The notes: generated by a model from the letters alone, not told the origin. 64,000 nucleotides of DNA from an uncultured Sutterella sp. (GCA_902463725.1 CABQGK010000002.1:62001-126000), one strand, 5' to 3'; positions 16,561-26,848 are shown, numbered from the stretch's first letter. Numbers and translations: made by a program.

Positions 16561-17691
16561 ATGGACAATCTTCACAACACCCCCCATTTTCACCGCATTG
16601 GCATCGTAGCTGGACTCGCACCCACGCGTGCCCGCGCGCTTATCGAGCGTCTCAAGAGAACGCTTCTGCGCGACTTCGGTCCCGCAGCGCTTGACGAATT
16701 TTGGGAAGCGCCCGAAGCTAAGATCGACGAAATCACTGCGTTGCGCGACGAAAAGATGATCGTGCTCGATGCGGCGCTCGAGTGCGAACGGCGCAAAGCA
16801 GAGCTACTGATTGTCGTCACCGACACCAAGACCGACTACGAGCGAGAGATCGCGGCGGAAACAACATTGCCGCTCTATTTCTGGCGAGCAAACAACCTCG
16901 ACCAAGTCATCAATGACCTCTGCACGATGCAGCTCTCCTCTCGCATCCTCGGTTGCAAGATCGGCATGATCGGGGGTTTGGGGCCTGCGGCGACCGTCGA
17001 TCTCTTCGACAAAATCGTGCGTAACACCCATGCCAGCACCGATCAGGAGCACTTCAAACTGGTGATCGAAGAGAATCCACAGATTCCTGATCGCACGGCC
17101 TGTCTGCTTGCGGGCGGCGAGGATCCAACGGTCTCGCTCTACCACGCTGCAAAGCGCCTTGAAGAGGCGGGCTGCAACGCCATCATTATTCCCTGCAACA
17201 CGGCGCATGCTTTTGTGCCCACGCTCAAGCGTCGCATCAGCATCCCGTTCATCGATATGCAGGAGAGCACACTCGAAGCCATCCGCAGCAAGTTCCACGA
17301 TGCACGCGTGGGGCTGCTCGCCACCTCTGGCACCATTGCCACGGGCATTTACTCGGCGAAAGCAGAGAAGATGGGCATTACGCTCGAAGTGCCCGATGAG
17401 TCGTACCAAAAGCTCGTCATGAGTGCTATCTACGGAGAAAAGGGCGCCAAGGCTGGCTACACCGATGGGCTCTGCCGCAAGGAGTTACTCACTGCGGCCG
17501 AGCACCTTGTGCGCGACAAGAACTGCACCGTGCTCATTCTCGGCTGCACAGAGCTACCACTCATTCTCGACGAGGCGGATGCATTCCCGCTTGCGGGCAA
17601 GACGGTTGCTTTTGTCGATCCGACCGCAACGCTCGCGCGCCGTGTGGTTGAATTTGCTGAGCTGCGTAACGCCGCGCGCGGCGTCCGTTAG
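16561..17691 (+). CDS. Aspartate/glutamate racemase with an extra N-terminal half
   Basis: The C-terminal part (residues about 131-376) is a complete PLP-independent Asp/Glu racemase that interconverts D- and L-amino acids with two cysteines: Cys212 in IIPCNTAH and Cys329 in LGCTELPL, after the opening motif KIGMIGGLGPAATVD. The first 130 residues are unusual. They begin with HRIGIVAGLAPTRARALIERL, a faded copy of the same opening motif, and lack the catalytic cysteine motif, so they look like a degenerate duplicated half-domain. The family is normally about 230-250 residues. The start is well set by GGAGGAG upstream. Next to a Dcu carrier, a role in using D-aspartate as a source of L-aspartate or fumarate is a reasonable inference. 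Confidence 0.88.
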   Translation: MDNLHNTPHFHRIGIVAGLAPTRARALIERLKRTLLRDFGPAALDEFWEAPEAKIDEITALRDEKMIVLDAALECERRKAELLIVVTDTKTDYEREIAAETTLPLYFWRANNLDQVINDLCTMQLSSRILGCKIGMIGGLGPAATVDLFDKIVRNTHASTDQEHFKLVIEENPQIPDRTACLLAGGEDPTVSLYHAAKRLEEAGCNAIIIPCNTAHAFVPTLKRRISIPFIDMQESTLEAIRSKFHDARVGLLATSGTIATGIYSAKAEKMGITLEVPDESYQKLVMSAIYGEKGAKAGYTDGLCRKELLTAAEHLVRDKNCTVLILGCTELPLILDEADAFPLAGKTVAFVDPTATLARRVVEFAELRNAARGVR

Positions 17692-17776
17692 CAAGCACCT
17701 TCAAGGGAGGGCTACACCTCCCCACCACCGCTACGCCTTGCAGCGCGAGTGCGCCTCGGTGGGACAACCTTTTCTA

Positions 17777-17809
17777 GACCTGTGCACGAAGCTAAGCCGC
17801 GCACAGGTC
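17777..17809. terminator. Stem-loop between convergent genes
   Basis: GACCTGTGC pairs perfectly with GCACAGGTC around a 15-base loop, between the racemase (+) and the UvrD-like gene (-). On the minus strand AGAAAAGG follows rather than a T-run, so termination is uncertain. Confidence 0.5.
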
Positions 17810-17829
17810 CTGTTCACCTCGGGAGCGTC

Positions 17830-19998
17830 TCAGTGTGCGGCGCTCTCGAGGGCTTTTTCCTCTCGGCTTGCGCGCGGCGCAAGTAGCGATACAAATGCGC
17901 CAGGAGCACCAGCGTACGAGATGAAAAGCGCGTCTTTCGCACGAGATGCCGCCACGTAAAAGAGCGAGCGCTCCGTGAGCTCAAGAAGTCGGCGTTCTTC
18001 TGCGTCGGACGACGTGTTGAGTGCAAGCGGCACCTGTCCGTCTGACGCACCCACAATAAAGACCACCTTGTACTCCAAGCCCTTGACACGGTGCATCGTC
18101 GCGAGCCGCACGCCTGGCACAGCGCGATCATCATGGAACTTGCGCGAGAGCCGCACAAGCGTGAGTCCCCGTGCCTCCAGCGCCTCCTCATAAGTAAGAA
18201 GCATCGCATTGGTGCGAGCCACAATGCAGATATCGCCGTCTGCCAAACGCAGGTCACGCTTGATTTCGCCAATACGCTCGAGCACCCAATCGACTTCGTC
18301 CTCTAAACTCTGCGCCCCATAGAGCGTTGGGACAAGACCATGACGGTTAGAGAGCGCGCCAGACTGTGTCTCTGCTCCCTCATCCATGTCGTCAAAACGC
18401 ATCCCTTCGAGCACGGCATTGGCTGCACGACGAATTTCCTCCGTCGTACGGTAGGTGAGTTTGAGGCGCGCACTGCGTCGGCCACGCACATTGATGCCGC
18501 ACGCGGCAAGCGAGCCATGTCGCGCATAAATACGCTGCTGCCCGTCGCCCACCAAAAAGATGCGTGGCTCCGCATTGGGTTCTCCCTCTGGGCGCGCAAG
18601 GTGTGCGAGTAGTCGCAGCGCCTCGTTGCCCAAGTCTTGCGTCTCATCGACCACAACCGCACGGTAATGCGTGATGCCCTTTTCGCTCTCGAGAATACGG
18701 ATCGCCATGAAGCAAGCATCTTCAAAACTCATCAGCCCATGGCTACTCATTTGCGAGCGCATTTCGTCGAACACTGGCCAAATCGCCTTACGATCCTTGC
18801 GTGAGAGGGGTTTCCCACGCCCACGGCGAGAAGCGCGCAAATACTCGGCCTCAGTCAAAATCTCTTGCGGCAAAATCACACGCCGCCACTCTTCTTCGTA
18901 GAAGCGCTCGGATTCGCCAATCGAGAGCGGCATCAGTGATAGCGCGCTACGCCAACAGGCGTCGTAAGCGAAGTTGCCCGAAAAGGCAATGGTTTTGGTG
19001 ACGTTGTTGCGCTTGAGGAAATTCACCACCCACGCATCGATGTTAGTGACCTCAATCCGACGCCTTTCATCAGGCGAGCAAAGCGTATCGAGTTGCACGC
19101 TGATATCGGTAGCCAAATTTTTCGTAAAGGTCGTAAAGAGGAGCATCTCCCCGTTGTGCCAATCAGGGCGGCGCACAAGGTTCACCGCTCGGTGCATCGC
19201 AACAACGGTTTTCCCCGTCCCTGCCGCTCCGCGCACAAGCATGGGGGTTTCAGCCTCACGCTCAACAAGACGGCGCTGTGTGGGATGCAAAAAGACACGC
19301 CATACTTCGAGCGAAGCGTCCATGACACGCATCATGTCCTCATCGCCCTCAATGACACGGAAACTTGCACGACTGCGCGGGCTCTTGAGCGCCACAAGGG
19401 GATCTGAGGTTTTCACTGGCTCGCCGTACTCGGCCTGTACCTCTTCGAGCGTGCCACCATCAGCTAACGTTTTCAGAGATCCCAACACGTCAAGCGGCAT
19501 GTGATCACGCAGAAGTTCCAACTCCGCCACATCGTGTACACGAGCGAGTAGCGGCAGGCACTCGGGCGGCACACCAATGCTGCGCAGGGTCTGCTCGGGG
19601 ATCTCGGCAAAGAGCGGCGCACGGTCGTCTGCGACGAGCATCGGGAACGCATCCTCGCGTACCGCCTCATAGACCTGCACGCTACCGCTTTCGGGGTTGA
19701 TGCGGCAGACATGCGTTTGCGCCCAAGCACGCGCTTGCTCTTCGGAGCCCACCCAAAGCACATTGAAGAGCTGATCAGCAGGATGACTCACCACGAGCAT
19801 GAGTGAGGCGCTCAACGCAAGCAAGTAGAGATCCTCTGAGCCCGCGACGGGCTCAAGCGGCACATTGCCCGCTTCTAGCACCGCATGCACTTTCGGCATA
19901 GCCAAACTCGCTTCGCGGCTTAGCGTTAGCGGTAATGCGCCGAGCTCTGCAAAAAACTGCGAATTGAAGCTGATCGTGATACTTTCTTTCTCATCCAT
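17830..19998 (-). CDS. UvrD/Rep-type helicase with RelE-like N-terminal domain
   Basis: The 722-residue protein has a complete SF1A helicase core: Walker A GAAGTGKT (257-264), DETQ (451-454), GQQRIY, LTYRTTEEI, HRVKGLEY (636-643) and FYVAASRAKDAL near the end. Such enzymes unwind DNA 3' to 5'. Before the core, residues 1-95 resemble the RelE/ParE toxin fold as found at the head of some defence-linked helicases: ITISFNSQFFAELGALPL, a VAGSEDLYLLALS strand, and LWVGSEEQARAWA. A helical linker (about 130-200) joins them. The toxin-fold call is by pattern only. It begins 12 bases after the large helicase gene, with AAGGA before the ATG, and is the last gene of the four-gene cassette. Confidence 0.88.
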   Translation of the reverse strand: MDEKESITISFNSQFFAELGALPLTLSREASLAMPKVHAVLEAGNVPLEPVAGSEDLYLLALSASLMLVVSHPADQLFNVLWVGSEEQARAWAQTHVCRINPESGSVQVYEAVREDAFPMLVADDRAPLFAEIPEQTLRSIGVPPECLPLLARVHDVAELELLRDHMPLDVLGSLKTLADGGTLEEVQAEYGEPVKTSDPLVALKSPRSRASFRVIEGDEDMMRVMDASLEVWRVFLHPTQRRLVEREAETPMLVRGAAGTGKTVVAMHRAVNLVRRPDWHNGEMLLFTTFTKNLATDISVQLDTLCSPDERRRIEVTNIDAWVVNFLKRNNVTKTIAFSGNFAYDACWRSALSLMPLSIGESERFYEEEWRRVILPQEILTEAEYLRASRRGRGKPLSRKDRKAIWPVFDEMRSQMSSHGLMSFEDACFMAIRILESEKGITHYRAVVVDETQDLGNEALRLLAHLARPEGEPNAEPRIFLVGDGQQRIYARHGSLAACGINVRGRRSARLKLTYRTTEEIRRAANAVLEGMRFDDMDEGAETQSGALSNRHGLVPTLYGAQSLEDEVDWVLERIGEIKRDLRLADGDICIVARTNAMLLTYEEALEARGLTLVRLSRKFHDDRAVPGVRLATMHRVKGLEYKVVFIVGASDGQVPLALNTSSDAEERRLLELTERSLFYVAASRAKDALFISYAGAPGAFVSLLAPRASREEKALESAAH

Positions 19999-20010
19999 GA
20001 TCGATCGTCC

Positions 20011-23000
20011 TTATTGCGCAAGCGCTGTCACGAGTCGCGACTGCCAATCGGGTGCGGCAGTGCTGAGTACGAGTAAATTGTCTGTTTCGGGCACGTCGAG
20101 TGGCTCCTCGAGGTCCTCTTTGGCAAAGAGATAGATCTGCCGATTGCCAATGCGCCACTCAAGGCCCTGCCCCGCGCAGACCACCCGCTCCGAGAAACCG
20201 TCCACCAGGCCCAAGGGCGCGGGAAGCTCTTGCGCAAGAAGCGCTTCGGCGAGCGGCTGAATATGCGCGAAAAACTCCGCATCACTGGCGAGCTCTTCCA
20301 TAATTTCCTCCCAGGCAACCGCAGCGCCCAAGAAGGGCGACACGCTCGGGGTAACCACACGCTTGGGCTCGTAGTGCATCGTAAAGACCGCATTTTCGTC
20401 GTTACTGCGAGTACAGATCCAGACGCGCTCTAAGAACTGCATTGCATTGGCGCTCTGCCAGAACGCGGCCCAGCGCGCATGCTGACGCTCGTCGCTCTTG
20501 AGGCGCGGATTTTTCTCCAAGCTAAACTCCCGATCATCGAGGCGGAGCGCCGCGCGGACGATGCAATCATCCGCAGGGCTAACCATGGCCAGCATCTGCA
20601 TGGGGAGTCCCGCCTGCGAGCGGAACCAAGCGCGTTTGCCCGTGGGCATATCCACAAAAAGAGGCGCAGGGTTATCGTCGCGATTCTGTGCACTCACCTC
20701 GGGACCGTCGCTGACTGCACGCTGTGAAAGCAGTGCGAGATGCATCGCCTCACGCATAGACTCAGAAAAGCCCACGGGGTCCGCGAGCCAGCCGCGCAAC
20801 CAGTCAAAGCTTGTTGCACGCTCACGTAAGAGACGCTCAGCGGCGAGCTCGGCAAAGTTGGGGGAAGCTTGCGCTGCGCAAAGCCCCTTCTTGACGAAAT
20901 CCACAGCAAAGAGCGACTGCCAGTAGCGTGCTGCGCCCGCGCGGCCCTGCTCACGCATGAGCACGCGCCCGTAGCGCGGCGCATTCGCTGCGGCGTCGCT
21001 CTCGCCCTCCTCCTCAGCAAGATCCTGCCACGTAAGCGACCAAACGCGGTGACCTTCATTCAAAATAGCTTGCCGCTTTTCAGTATCTTCCGAGAGGCTC
21101 GAGGCATGGAATTCCCAGCCGTCCGTGAAGAGGTAACTCGTGAGCTGCGGGAACTTTGCCGAGAGTGCTTCCTGACGCGGGCGAATCACAAAGTCGGGGC
21201 GCGAGGCACGCACCTCGGAGCGAAAGTCTGGCTGCGGCTGCATCACCCAGGTAAAGCGCTCGCCGGGGTCCTTCCCAGTGAGGCGCTCTAGCGCCGCGCG
21301 AGCCGACGTAGAGAGTGGCGTCACAATTTCATAGTGCGTGGCACCATCTTTGGCCGCTAAGCTCGTAAAGGTTGTGCCCGGCATACGCGAGAGGCGCTTT
21401 ACCATCAGCGCTTCGAGCACGCTCATATCGAGCGAGGGCATATCTGAGAGGCTACGCATCGGCTCAATTTGCTCGGGGCGGTAGCTTGCGACACGGCGCA
21501 AAATGACCTCAGCCTCTTTGCGAGAGATTTCCGCACGGCTTTCGCCGTCACGATACTGGTAGACACAGTGATAGCACCCGTCTCGATTCGGATCGCTCGC
21601 ACAACGGCACGTGCTCACTGCACGCCAGGCTTCGCGGAACATGGACTGCATCACTTCGGGCTTACCCGTGAAGTGATCCATACGTCCCAAGTCTTTCAAG
21701 TAGCCCGAGCCGCCCGGAATGGTGTCGTAGATCACAATGTAGCGGTTACGCCCATTGGCCGAATCGGGTACCGGCTCGGTCTGTAGGGCAACTTCAAGAT
21801 GATCAACCGCACCTTTGAAGTAGCGCTTGAGGCCCAAACGAATCGCAGCCATGAAAGAAGCGGTTCCGATCTCCGCCCCACTCTCATCGACCATATCGCA
21901 AACAGGGATTCGGATACGAATCGCCTCGCTTTGCATCTCACGGTAGAGAAAGAGCCCCTCAACCCATGGGCTATTTTTGGGGTCTTCTTCCTTGCCGTAG
22001 AAGGGGCAGTTGTAGTCATGCTGACGCTCGCCGGGGCGCGGGAAGGGCTTATGCACTTTGCCGCAGTGGCGGCAGACCTTATAGCCCACCTGTGGGAAAT
22101 CCTGCCCTGCGACCTTAAATGGCGCAGCATTCGCACCGCCCAACATGGGGCCAAAGTTGATTTCACGAATCGTGACGCGCTTGAGGAACTCAAAGCCAAA
22201 GTTAAAGCGCTCATCCTTGACGCGCCACGCGTTGGCGATGTTCTTCTCATCGACATCAATGAGCACGTGCCGCGCAACAAACTCCGAGTGACGCTCTTCT
22301 TGATCATCAACGATACGGTCGCGCTTAGCGTCCGCCGTGGCCGTGATTTCGTGCACACGCATCAAGGTTTTGAGGCGCCCATTATCTGCAAAAAGGGGCG
22401 AGCCACAATGCGGACACGCCGTGGGCGGCTCACGCTCAAGAAGCACCTTCTCAGCGTGCGCACACTCGGGGCAGAAGCGCCACGTCTCCAAGCTATCGTC
22501 GGTGAGATGTAGCTGATCGACCTTGAGGATGTATTCCTTCGCATAAAAGAGGCTATTGGGGGCAAGTTCGCCCAAAGCGCTACGCATGGCGCGCGAAAAA
22601 TCAAAGGACTCCACGGTTGCGCGCGGCACTGAATTCTCCGCGCCACCACCGCCCGTATCCCGCCGATCACGACGTTTCACAATCAACGAGTGTACCTGCA
22701 CACCTTCTTCGGGGAAGGCATAGTTGGGGAGCAGCCCTTCGTCAGTCATGAAATTAAAGAAGGGCTTTTTGGTGAAGTTCTGCGAAATGAGGTTCATCAT
22801 CGCGTGGCGTTGCGCTTCGACCTCCGATATTTCAAAATCTCGGTTCGGATCTTGCGGGCGCTTTTCAATGCGATCACGCACACGCTTTAAGCTCGCAACC
22901 GTACGCTGGTAGTTTTCAAACTGCGCCTGCGCGGTATCGAGCGACGCACGCATGCGACTCACCATGCCCGAGAGCCCCTCACTATTGGGCAGAAGGTACT

Positions 23001-26000
23001 CACGCAGCACTGCGCGTGCCTCTTCCGTGAGTTCACTCTGGCCATCCTGCTCAAAAAGCCGCATAAAGCCCGTTAAGAGTTCGTCTGCATGCTCATTCGC
23101 CCACTCAAAGAACTTCAGCGGGAAGAGCTCGGTGCGGTTTCCGCAGTAGTTAATGAGCACAGTACGCAGCGTCTCGGGGAGCTTCGGCGACGGGGTCGTG
23201 CTACTTACCCAGCGTCCAATGGCAAAGGCCATGAGCTGTCGCTCTAGCACCGAGACGGCGCGCAGGAAAACGCCTGGCGTAGAGACTTCGCCCTCGAGCA
23301 TTTCCTTGGGATCCTGCCAGAAGTACTGGGCATGCGCACTCTTATCGACCATCGTGATCGCAATGGCGTTGCCGTCCTTACGGCCTGCACGCCCTATACG
23401 CTGCAGGTAGTTAGCCTGCTCGGGCGGCATTGAGCACAGTAGAACCGTTGAAAGATCCCCAATATCGATACCCATTTCGAGCGTCGACGTGGCCGAGAGC
23501 AGATTCACGCTCCAAGGGTAGTCAGTGGTGCCGAAATTATTTTCGATGCGCTTACGGGTCTCGCTATCGATGAGCGCCGTGTGCTCGCGCGCATTGATGC
23601 GAACGGGGGGCGCCAGGTAGACGTTGTTTTTCCCGGGAAGCTGGTCTTCGACCAAGGTGCCATGGCAGAAGCTCGAATGACAAGGCATCCCTGTCCAAAT
23701 GCGCAGGTTCGCATGCTGCATCTGATCGTCCGTGGCGTAATAGCGACGTCCACAGCAGTTGCAGCGCCATGTACGAACATTTCTGCCCACGTGCCAAGGT
23801 AGCAGCGGCATGACCCAAGCACTGTTACCATCCTCACGATCGACCTTACGCAAAAAGCTTCGCTGCTCCAGCGCTTTGAGTGTCGCCACCAGCACATCTT
23901 CAGTCTGCGCGCCAATGAGCGGCTGATCCACCGTAAAGAGCTTTTCAATCCAGTAGGTAAACCACGTACGGCCGCGCTGCGTGAGCATGGGCACGTTGAA
24001 GTTATCTCGCTTAAAGGGCTTGAGTGTCGGCGCTGTCGGCGCACGACGACGTTGCCCAAAGCTCGGGAGCACAGGGCTCATATTGAAGGCCTTGTAGTCA
24101 ACGCCATTTTGAATATAGCCACCAAAACTCAGCTCAAGCTGCTCAAAGCCCAAGCTCTTTAAGCCCTGCGCATCAAAGGCGCCAAGCATCTTCATGTGGT
24201 GCAAAAAGCCCGTGAGATAGCGCTCAACCGTCTCACGGCTCGACTCAAAGCCAAATTCATCACGTAGCACGCGCCTCAGCTCGTCCGCTGCACCCTTGAT
24301 CGCAGCGGGGTTGGGGTACGCCTGCGCAAGCCCCGCACGGGTGAGTGTACGACCGTTTTCGCTTCGAAAACCAAACTCCATCAACGCTTCCCACGCCAAG
24401 CGTTCATAGACATCTTGATAGAGCGGCTCCCAAGTGTTTTTCGTCGAAAGAATCGCCTCAACACGGCTCACCCAAACCAGGCGCAAGCTCGTGGCTGCCG
24501 CCTCGACGTTCGTAGCATCCTGCTCTATCGGTTGCAGCACACGCTCTCTAAAGGAGGCGAGTGCCGCAGCATCAAACTCGGCCCAGCTATGCTTCCAAGC
24601 CTTATCGGGCGGCATGAAGGTTGCCAAAAACGCTGCCTTAGCCAGCGTCTCACGATCCGCGCTCGAGAGCTCATCGCGGAAAGCGCGTTCAATGAGTCGA
24701 CGGAAGTAGTCAAACCAAAAGCTCGAAAGCCCCTTGATGAGCTGTCGCAGGAGCATGTCGTTAGCAATAGGCTGCGACTGAATGTAGTGCATGACCGCGT
24801 GGCGGCAGGTTGCCGTGTAGTCACGCGCGCCTAAAAAGCCCGCACGTTGTGCCGCGTCTTGCACCGAATCCGAAAAGGCGATGATTTTGTTGTCGCCATT
24901 AAAGCCACTCGCGTGCAAATGGTCAATCACCGCTGCAGAAAGCGACGAGGCGGCCGCACCAAAAATTCGCAAACTTCCCCGTGCAAAGCAGTGCGGGCAC
25001 ATATTGTCAAATTTTGTCTTTTTGCCCTCATCGGTATCGGACTCCTTCGTCATCTCGGGAATCCACACCAAAACCGCGTTGTGACTGCCGCAAGCGCAGG
25101 CGTAATCTTCACCCTTTTCGGTCTCCGCCCACTCGTGAGCCGCCGCGGACGTGAGCCGCCCGCAGTCGGGGCAGACGCGGTACATATCAGCACGGTGCTC
25201 ATCAAAAAAGCGCCCATCCGTGACGGGATACATGAGAAGCGTGTCGCGATGCGCCGAGAACCAACTATCGTAGAAGAGGTTGAGATCGGGCTTGATACGA
25301 CGGTCGCTCCCCCGCGGTCCCCCCTTCATCGTGGTGGCCCAAGCGGTGTTGTTGCACTCGCGGCAGCCAACCACCGGCAAATAGAGCGGACGCATTAGCG
25401 AGGGGAGTTCGCGCGAAAGCGCGAGTTTCGGGTGGCGGCTGACGCTTGCCACCGCGCGACTAAGCGTACGCACCCAAAGCTGAGAGCGAACGGTAAGGAA
25501 AGGCACCGGCCGGCCAAAACGTTCGTTGCGCGCCATGGCCACCATCGCAATGAGGCTATCGATGGTTGCGCGAGCAAGCGCCAAGCGCTCCTTCTCATCG
25601 AACATATCTTTGAGTTCAGGCACCTCACGCGCCCACTTCTGCGCGAGTTCCCCAAGGTCAGTGACGCCCTGCACATCGTGCACAAGCCGTCGGAACCCTT
25701 CAAGATGCGGGAGCGCTTGCCCAAGGCGATACATGGCCTCGTCACTAATTTCATCGTACCCATCAAAGCCCAACGACTCGTTGAACCAGAGCGGCATGAT
25801 CATCGAGAAGTTGTTGCTCACATTGCTCGCACTTCTCTCATAGTCAAGCAAACTCAGATCTGGCCACTGCCCAATGGGGGCGAGCTCTCCAAAGCTAGCC
25901 AAATACTCCGAGGCGCTCAAACGATCCTCTTCGATCACGCTCTCGCTACCGATGTGGGTCGCAAAAACGCTAGACGCGTAGCGGCAAAGGGCGTCAACAC

Positions 26001-26847
26001 TGCTCGGTCCACCAATCGTGGCGGAGGTGCCCACGCAGGCGAGCGTCGAGCCAAGATGAAGCCGATCACGCAAACGGCGAATCAAGCAAGCCAAGTCCGT
26101 GCCCTGCGCCCCATCAAACGTATGCAGCTCGTCAACGACCAAGTAGCGCAACACCTCGGGCCCATTTCCCCGCCAAAGCCCCTGATCCTCAGGGCGCATC
26201 AGCAGAAAGTCGAGCATTTTGTAGTTGGTAAGCAGAATATCTGGCGGATTCGCGCGTAGCGCCTCGCGGGCGGTGATGATCTCGATCGCTCCCTTACGCA
26301 TGACCTTTTTGCCTTCACCCGCTTGACTCTCACCCGTATACATCCCCACGCGGAGCTTGGCCTCGGGGAGCTTTTGGATCAGCTTTTCAATACGTTTCGC
26401 TTGGTCTGAGGCCAGCGCATTCATCGGGTAGATGAGAATCGCCTTAATGCCAGGTGCGCGGTTTGCCAAGCAGTAGTCGAGAATCGGCAAGAGGAAGCAC
26501 TCTGTCTTACCCGAGCCCGTCCCCGTTGCCACAATGGTGGACTGCGCATGCTGCCAAGCGAGTCGCTCAAAGGCACGCCGCTGATGCATGTAGGGCACGA
26601 ACCCAGGGATCAGCCTCTCCATCGGCAGATGCGTAAAGGGCAGCGGCGCCTTCTCATCGGACTGACGAAACGGCAACTTCACCTCAATCCAAGGTCCCTT
26701 GACCAACGCGTCTTTTTCCGCAAGGTAGGCCTCAAGAATCGATCGGCCGTCCTCATCGATAAAGCCATCGGTCGCGATAGGGAATTCGCAGCGGATATAG
26801 GACTTAAGGCCCTCGACCACATCACGGGCAACCAAAGAAGGCAGCAT
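20011..26847 (-). CDS. Giant DEAD/DEAH helicase with zinc knuckles, DUF1998 and Vsr-like tail
   Basis: This 2278-residue SF2 helicase is related to DrmA/DrmB and DruE of antiphage systems. In order: Walker A ATGTGSGKTE (107-116), DELH (239-242), Cys pairs near 495, 559-587 and 617, another near 1030, helicase C with TLEMGIDIG (about 1122-1130) and QRIGRAGR (1149-1156), Cys pairs at 1459 and 1478, then the DUF1998/MZB region (about 1590-1765) with LYREMQSEAIRI, YDTIPGGSGYL and CRC..GCYHC. Residues about 1883-1940 carry RPDFVIRP, FTDGWEFHA, KRQAIL and RVWSLTW, resembling a Vsr/PD-(D/E)XK nuclease core. The ATG at 26847 follows the methylase stop by one base and has AAGGA upstream. No DrmB gene stands apart, so it may combine DrmA and DrmB roles. 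Confidence 0.9.
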   Translation of the reverse strand: MLPSLVARDVVEGLKSYIRCEFPIATDGFIDEDGRSILEAYLAEKDALVKGPWIEVKLPFRQSDEKAPLPFTHLPMERLIPGFVPYMHQRRAFERLAWQHAQSTIVATGTGSGKTECFLLPILDYCLANRAPGIKAILIYPMNALASDQAKRIEKLIQKLPEAKLRVGMYTGESQAGEGKKVMRKGAIEIITAREALRANPPDILLTNYKMLDFLLMRPEDQGLWRGNGPEVLRYLVVDELHTFDGAQGTDLACLIRRLRDRLHLGSTLACVGTSATIGGPSSVDALCRYASSVFATHIGSESVIEEDRLSASEYLASFGELAPIGQWPDLSLLDYERSASNVSNNFSMIMPLWFNESLGFDGYDEISDEAMYRLGQALPHLEGFRRLVHDVQGVTDLGELAQKWAREVPELKDMFDEKERLALARATIDSLIAMVAMARNERFGRPVPFLTVRSQLWVRTLSRAVASVSRHPKLALSRELPSLMRPLYLPVVGCRECNNTAWATTMKGGPRGSDRRIKPDLNLFYDSWFSAHRDTLLMYPVTDGRFFDEHRADMYRVCPDCGRLTSAAAHEWAETEKGEDYACACGSHNAVLVWIPEMTKESDTDEGKKTKFDNMCPHCFARGSLRIFGAAASSLSAAVIDHLHASGFNGDNKIIAFSDSVQDAAQRAGFLGARDYTATCRHAVMHYIQSQPIANDMLLRQLIKGLSSFWFDYFRRLIERAFRDELSSADRETLAKAAFLATFMPPDKAWKHSWAEFDAAALASFRERVLQPIEQDATNVEAAATSLRLVWVSRVEAILSTKNTWEPLYQDVYERLAWEALMEFGFRSENGRTLTRAGLAQAYPNPAAIKGAADELRRVLRDEFGFESSRETVERYLTGFLHHMKMLGAFDAQGLKSLGFEQLELSFGGYIQNGVDYKAFNMSPVLPSFGQRRRAPTAPTLKPFKRDNFNVPMLTQRGRTWFTYWIEKLFTVDQPLIGAQTEDVLVATLKALEQRSFLRKVDREDGNSAWVMPLLPWHVGRNVRTWRCNCCGRRYYATDDQMQHANLRIWTGMPCHSSFCHGTLVEDQLPGKNNVYLAPPVRINAREHTALIDSETRKRIENNFGTTDYPWSVNLLSATSTLEMGIDIGDLSTVLLCSMPPEQANYLQRIGRAGRKDGNAIAITMVDKSAHAQYFWQDPKEMLEGEVSTPGVFLRAVSVLERQLMAFAIGRWVSSTTPSPKLPETLRTVLINYCGNRTELFPLKFFEWANEHADELLTGFMRLFEQDGQSELTEEARAVLREYLLPNSEGLSGMVSRMRASLDTAQAQFENYQRTVASLKRVRDRIEKRPQDPNRDFEISEVEAQRHAMMNLISQNFTKKPFFNFMTDEGLLPNYAFPEEGVQVHSLIVKRRDRRDTGGGGAENSVPRATVESFDFSRAMRSALGELAPNSLFYAKEYILKVDQLHLTDDSLETWRFCPECAHAEKVLLEREPPTACPHCGSPLFADNGRLKTLMRVHEITATADAKRDRIVDDQEERHSEFVARHVLIDVDEKNIANAWRVKDERFNFGFEFLKRVTIREINFGPMLGGANAAPFKVAGQDFPQVGYKVCRHCGKVHKPFPRPGERQHDYNCPFYGKEEDPKNSPWVEGLFLYREMQSEAIRIRIPVCDMVDESGAEIGTASFMAAIRLGLKRYFKGAVDHLEVALQTEPVPDSANGRNRYIVIYDTIPGGSGYLKDLGRMDHFTGKPEVMQSMFREAWRAVSTCRCASDPNRDGCYHCVYQYRDGESRAEISRKEAEVILRRVASYRPEQIEPMRSLSDMPSLDMSVLEALMVKRLSRMPGTTFTSLAAKDGATHYEIVTPLSTSARAALERLTGKDPGERFTWVMQPQPDFRSEVRASRPDFVIRPRQEALSAKFPQLTSYLFTDGWEFHASSLSEDTEKRQAILNEGHRVWSLTWQDLAEEEGESDAAANAPRYGRVLMREQGRAGAARYWQSLFAVDFVKKGLCAAQASPNFAELAAERLLRERATSFDWLRGWLADPVGFSESMREAMHLALLSQRAVSDGPEVSAQNRDDNPAPLFVDMPTGKRAWFRSQAGLPMQMLAMVSPADDCIVRAALRLDDREFSLEKNPRLKSDERQHARWAAFWQSANAMQFLERVWICTRSNDENAVFTMHYEPKRVVTPSVSPFLGAAVAWEEIMEELASDAEFFAHIQPLAEALLAQELPAPLGLVDGFSERVVCAGQGLEWRIGNRQIYLFAKEDLEEPLDVPETDNLLVLSTAAPDWQSRLVTALAQ

Positions 26848-26848
26848 G

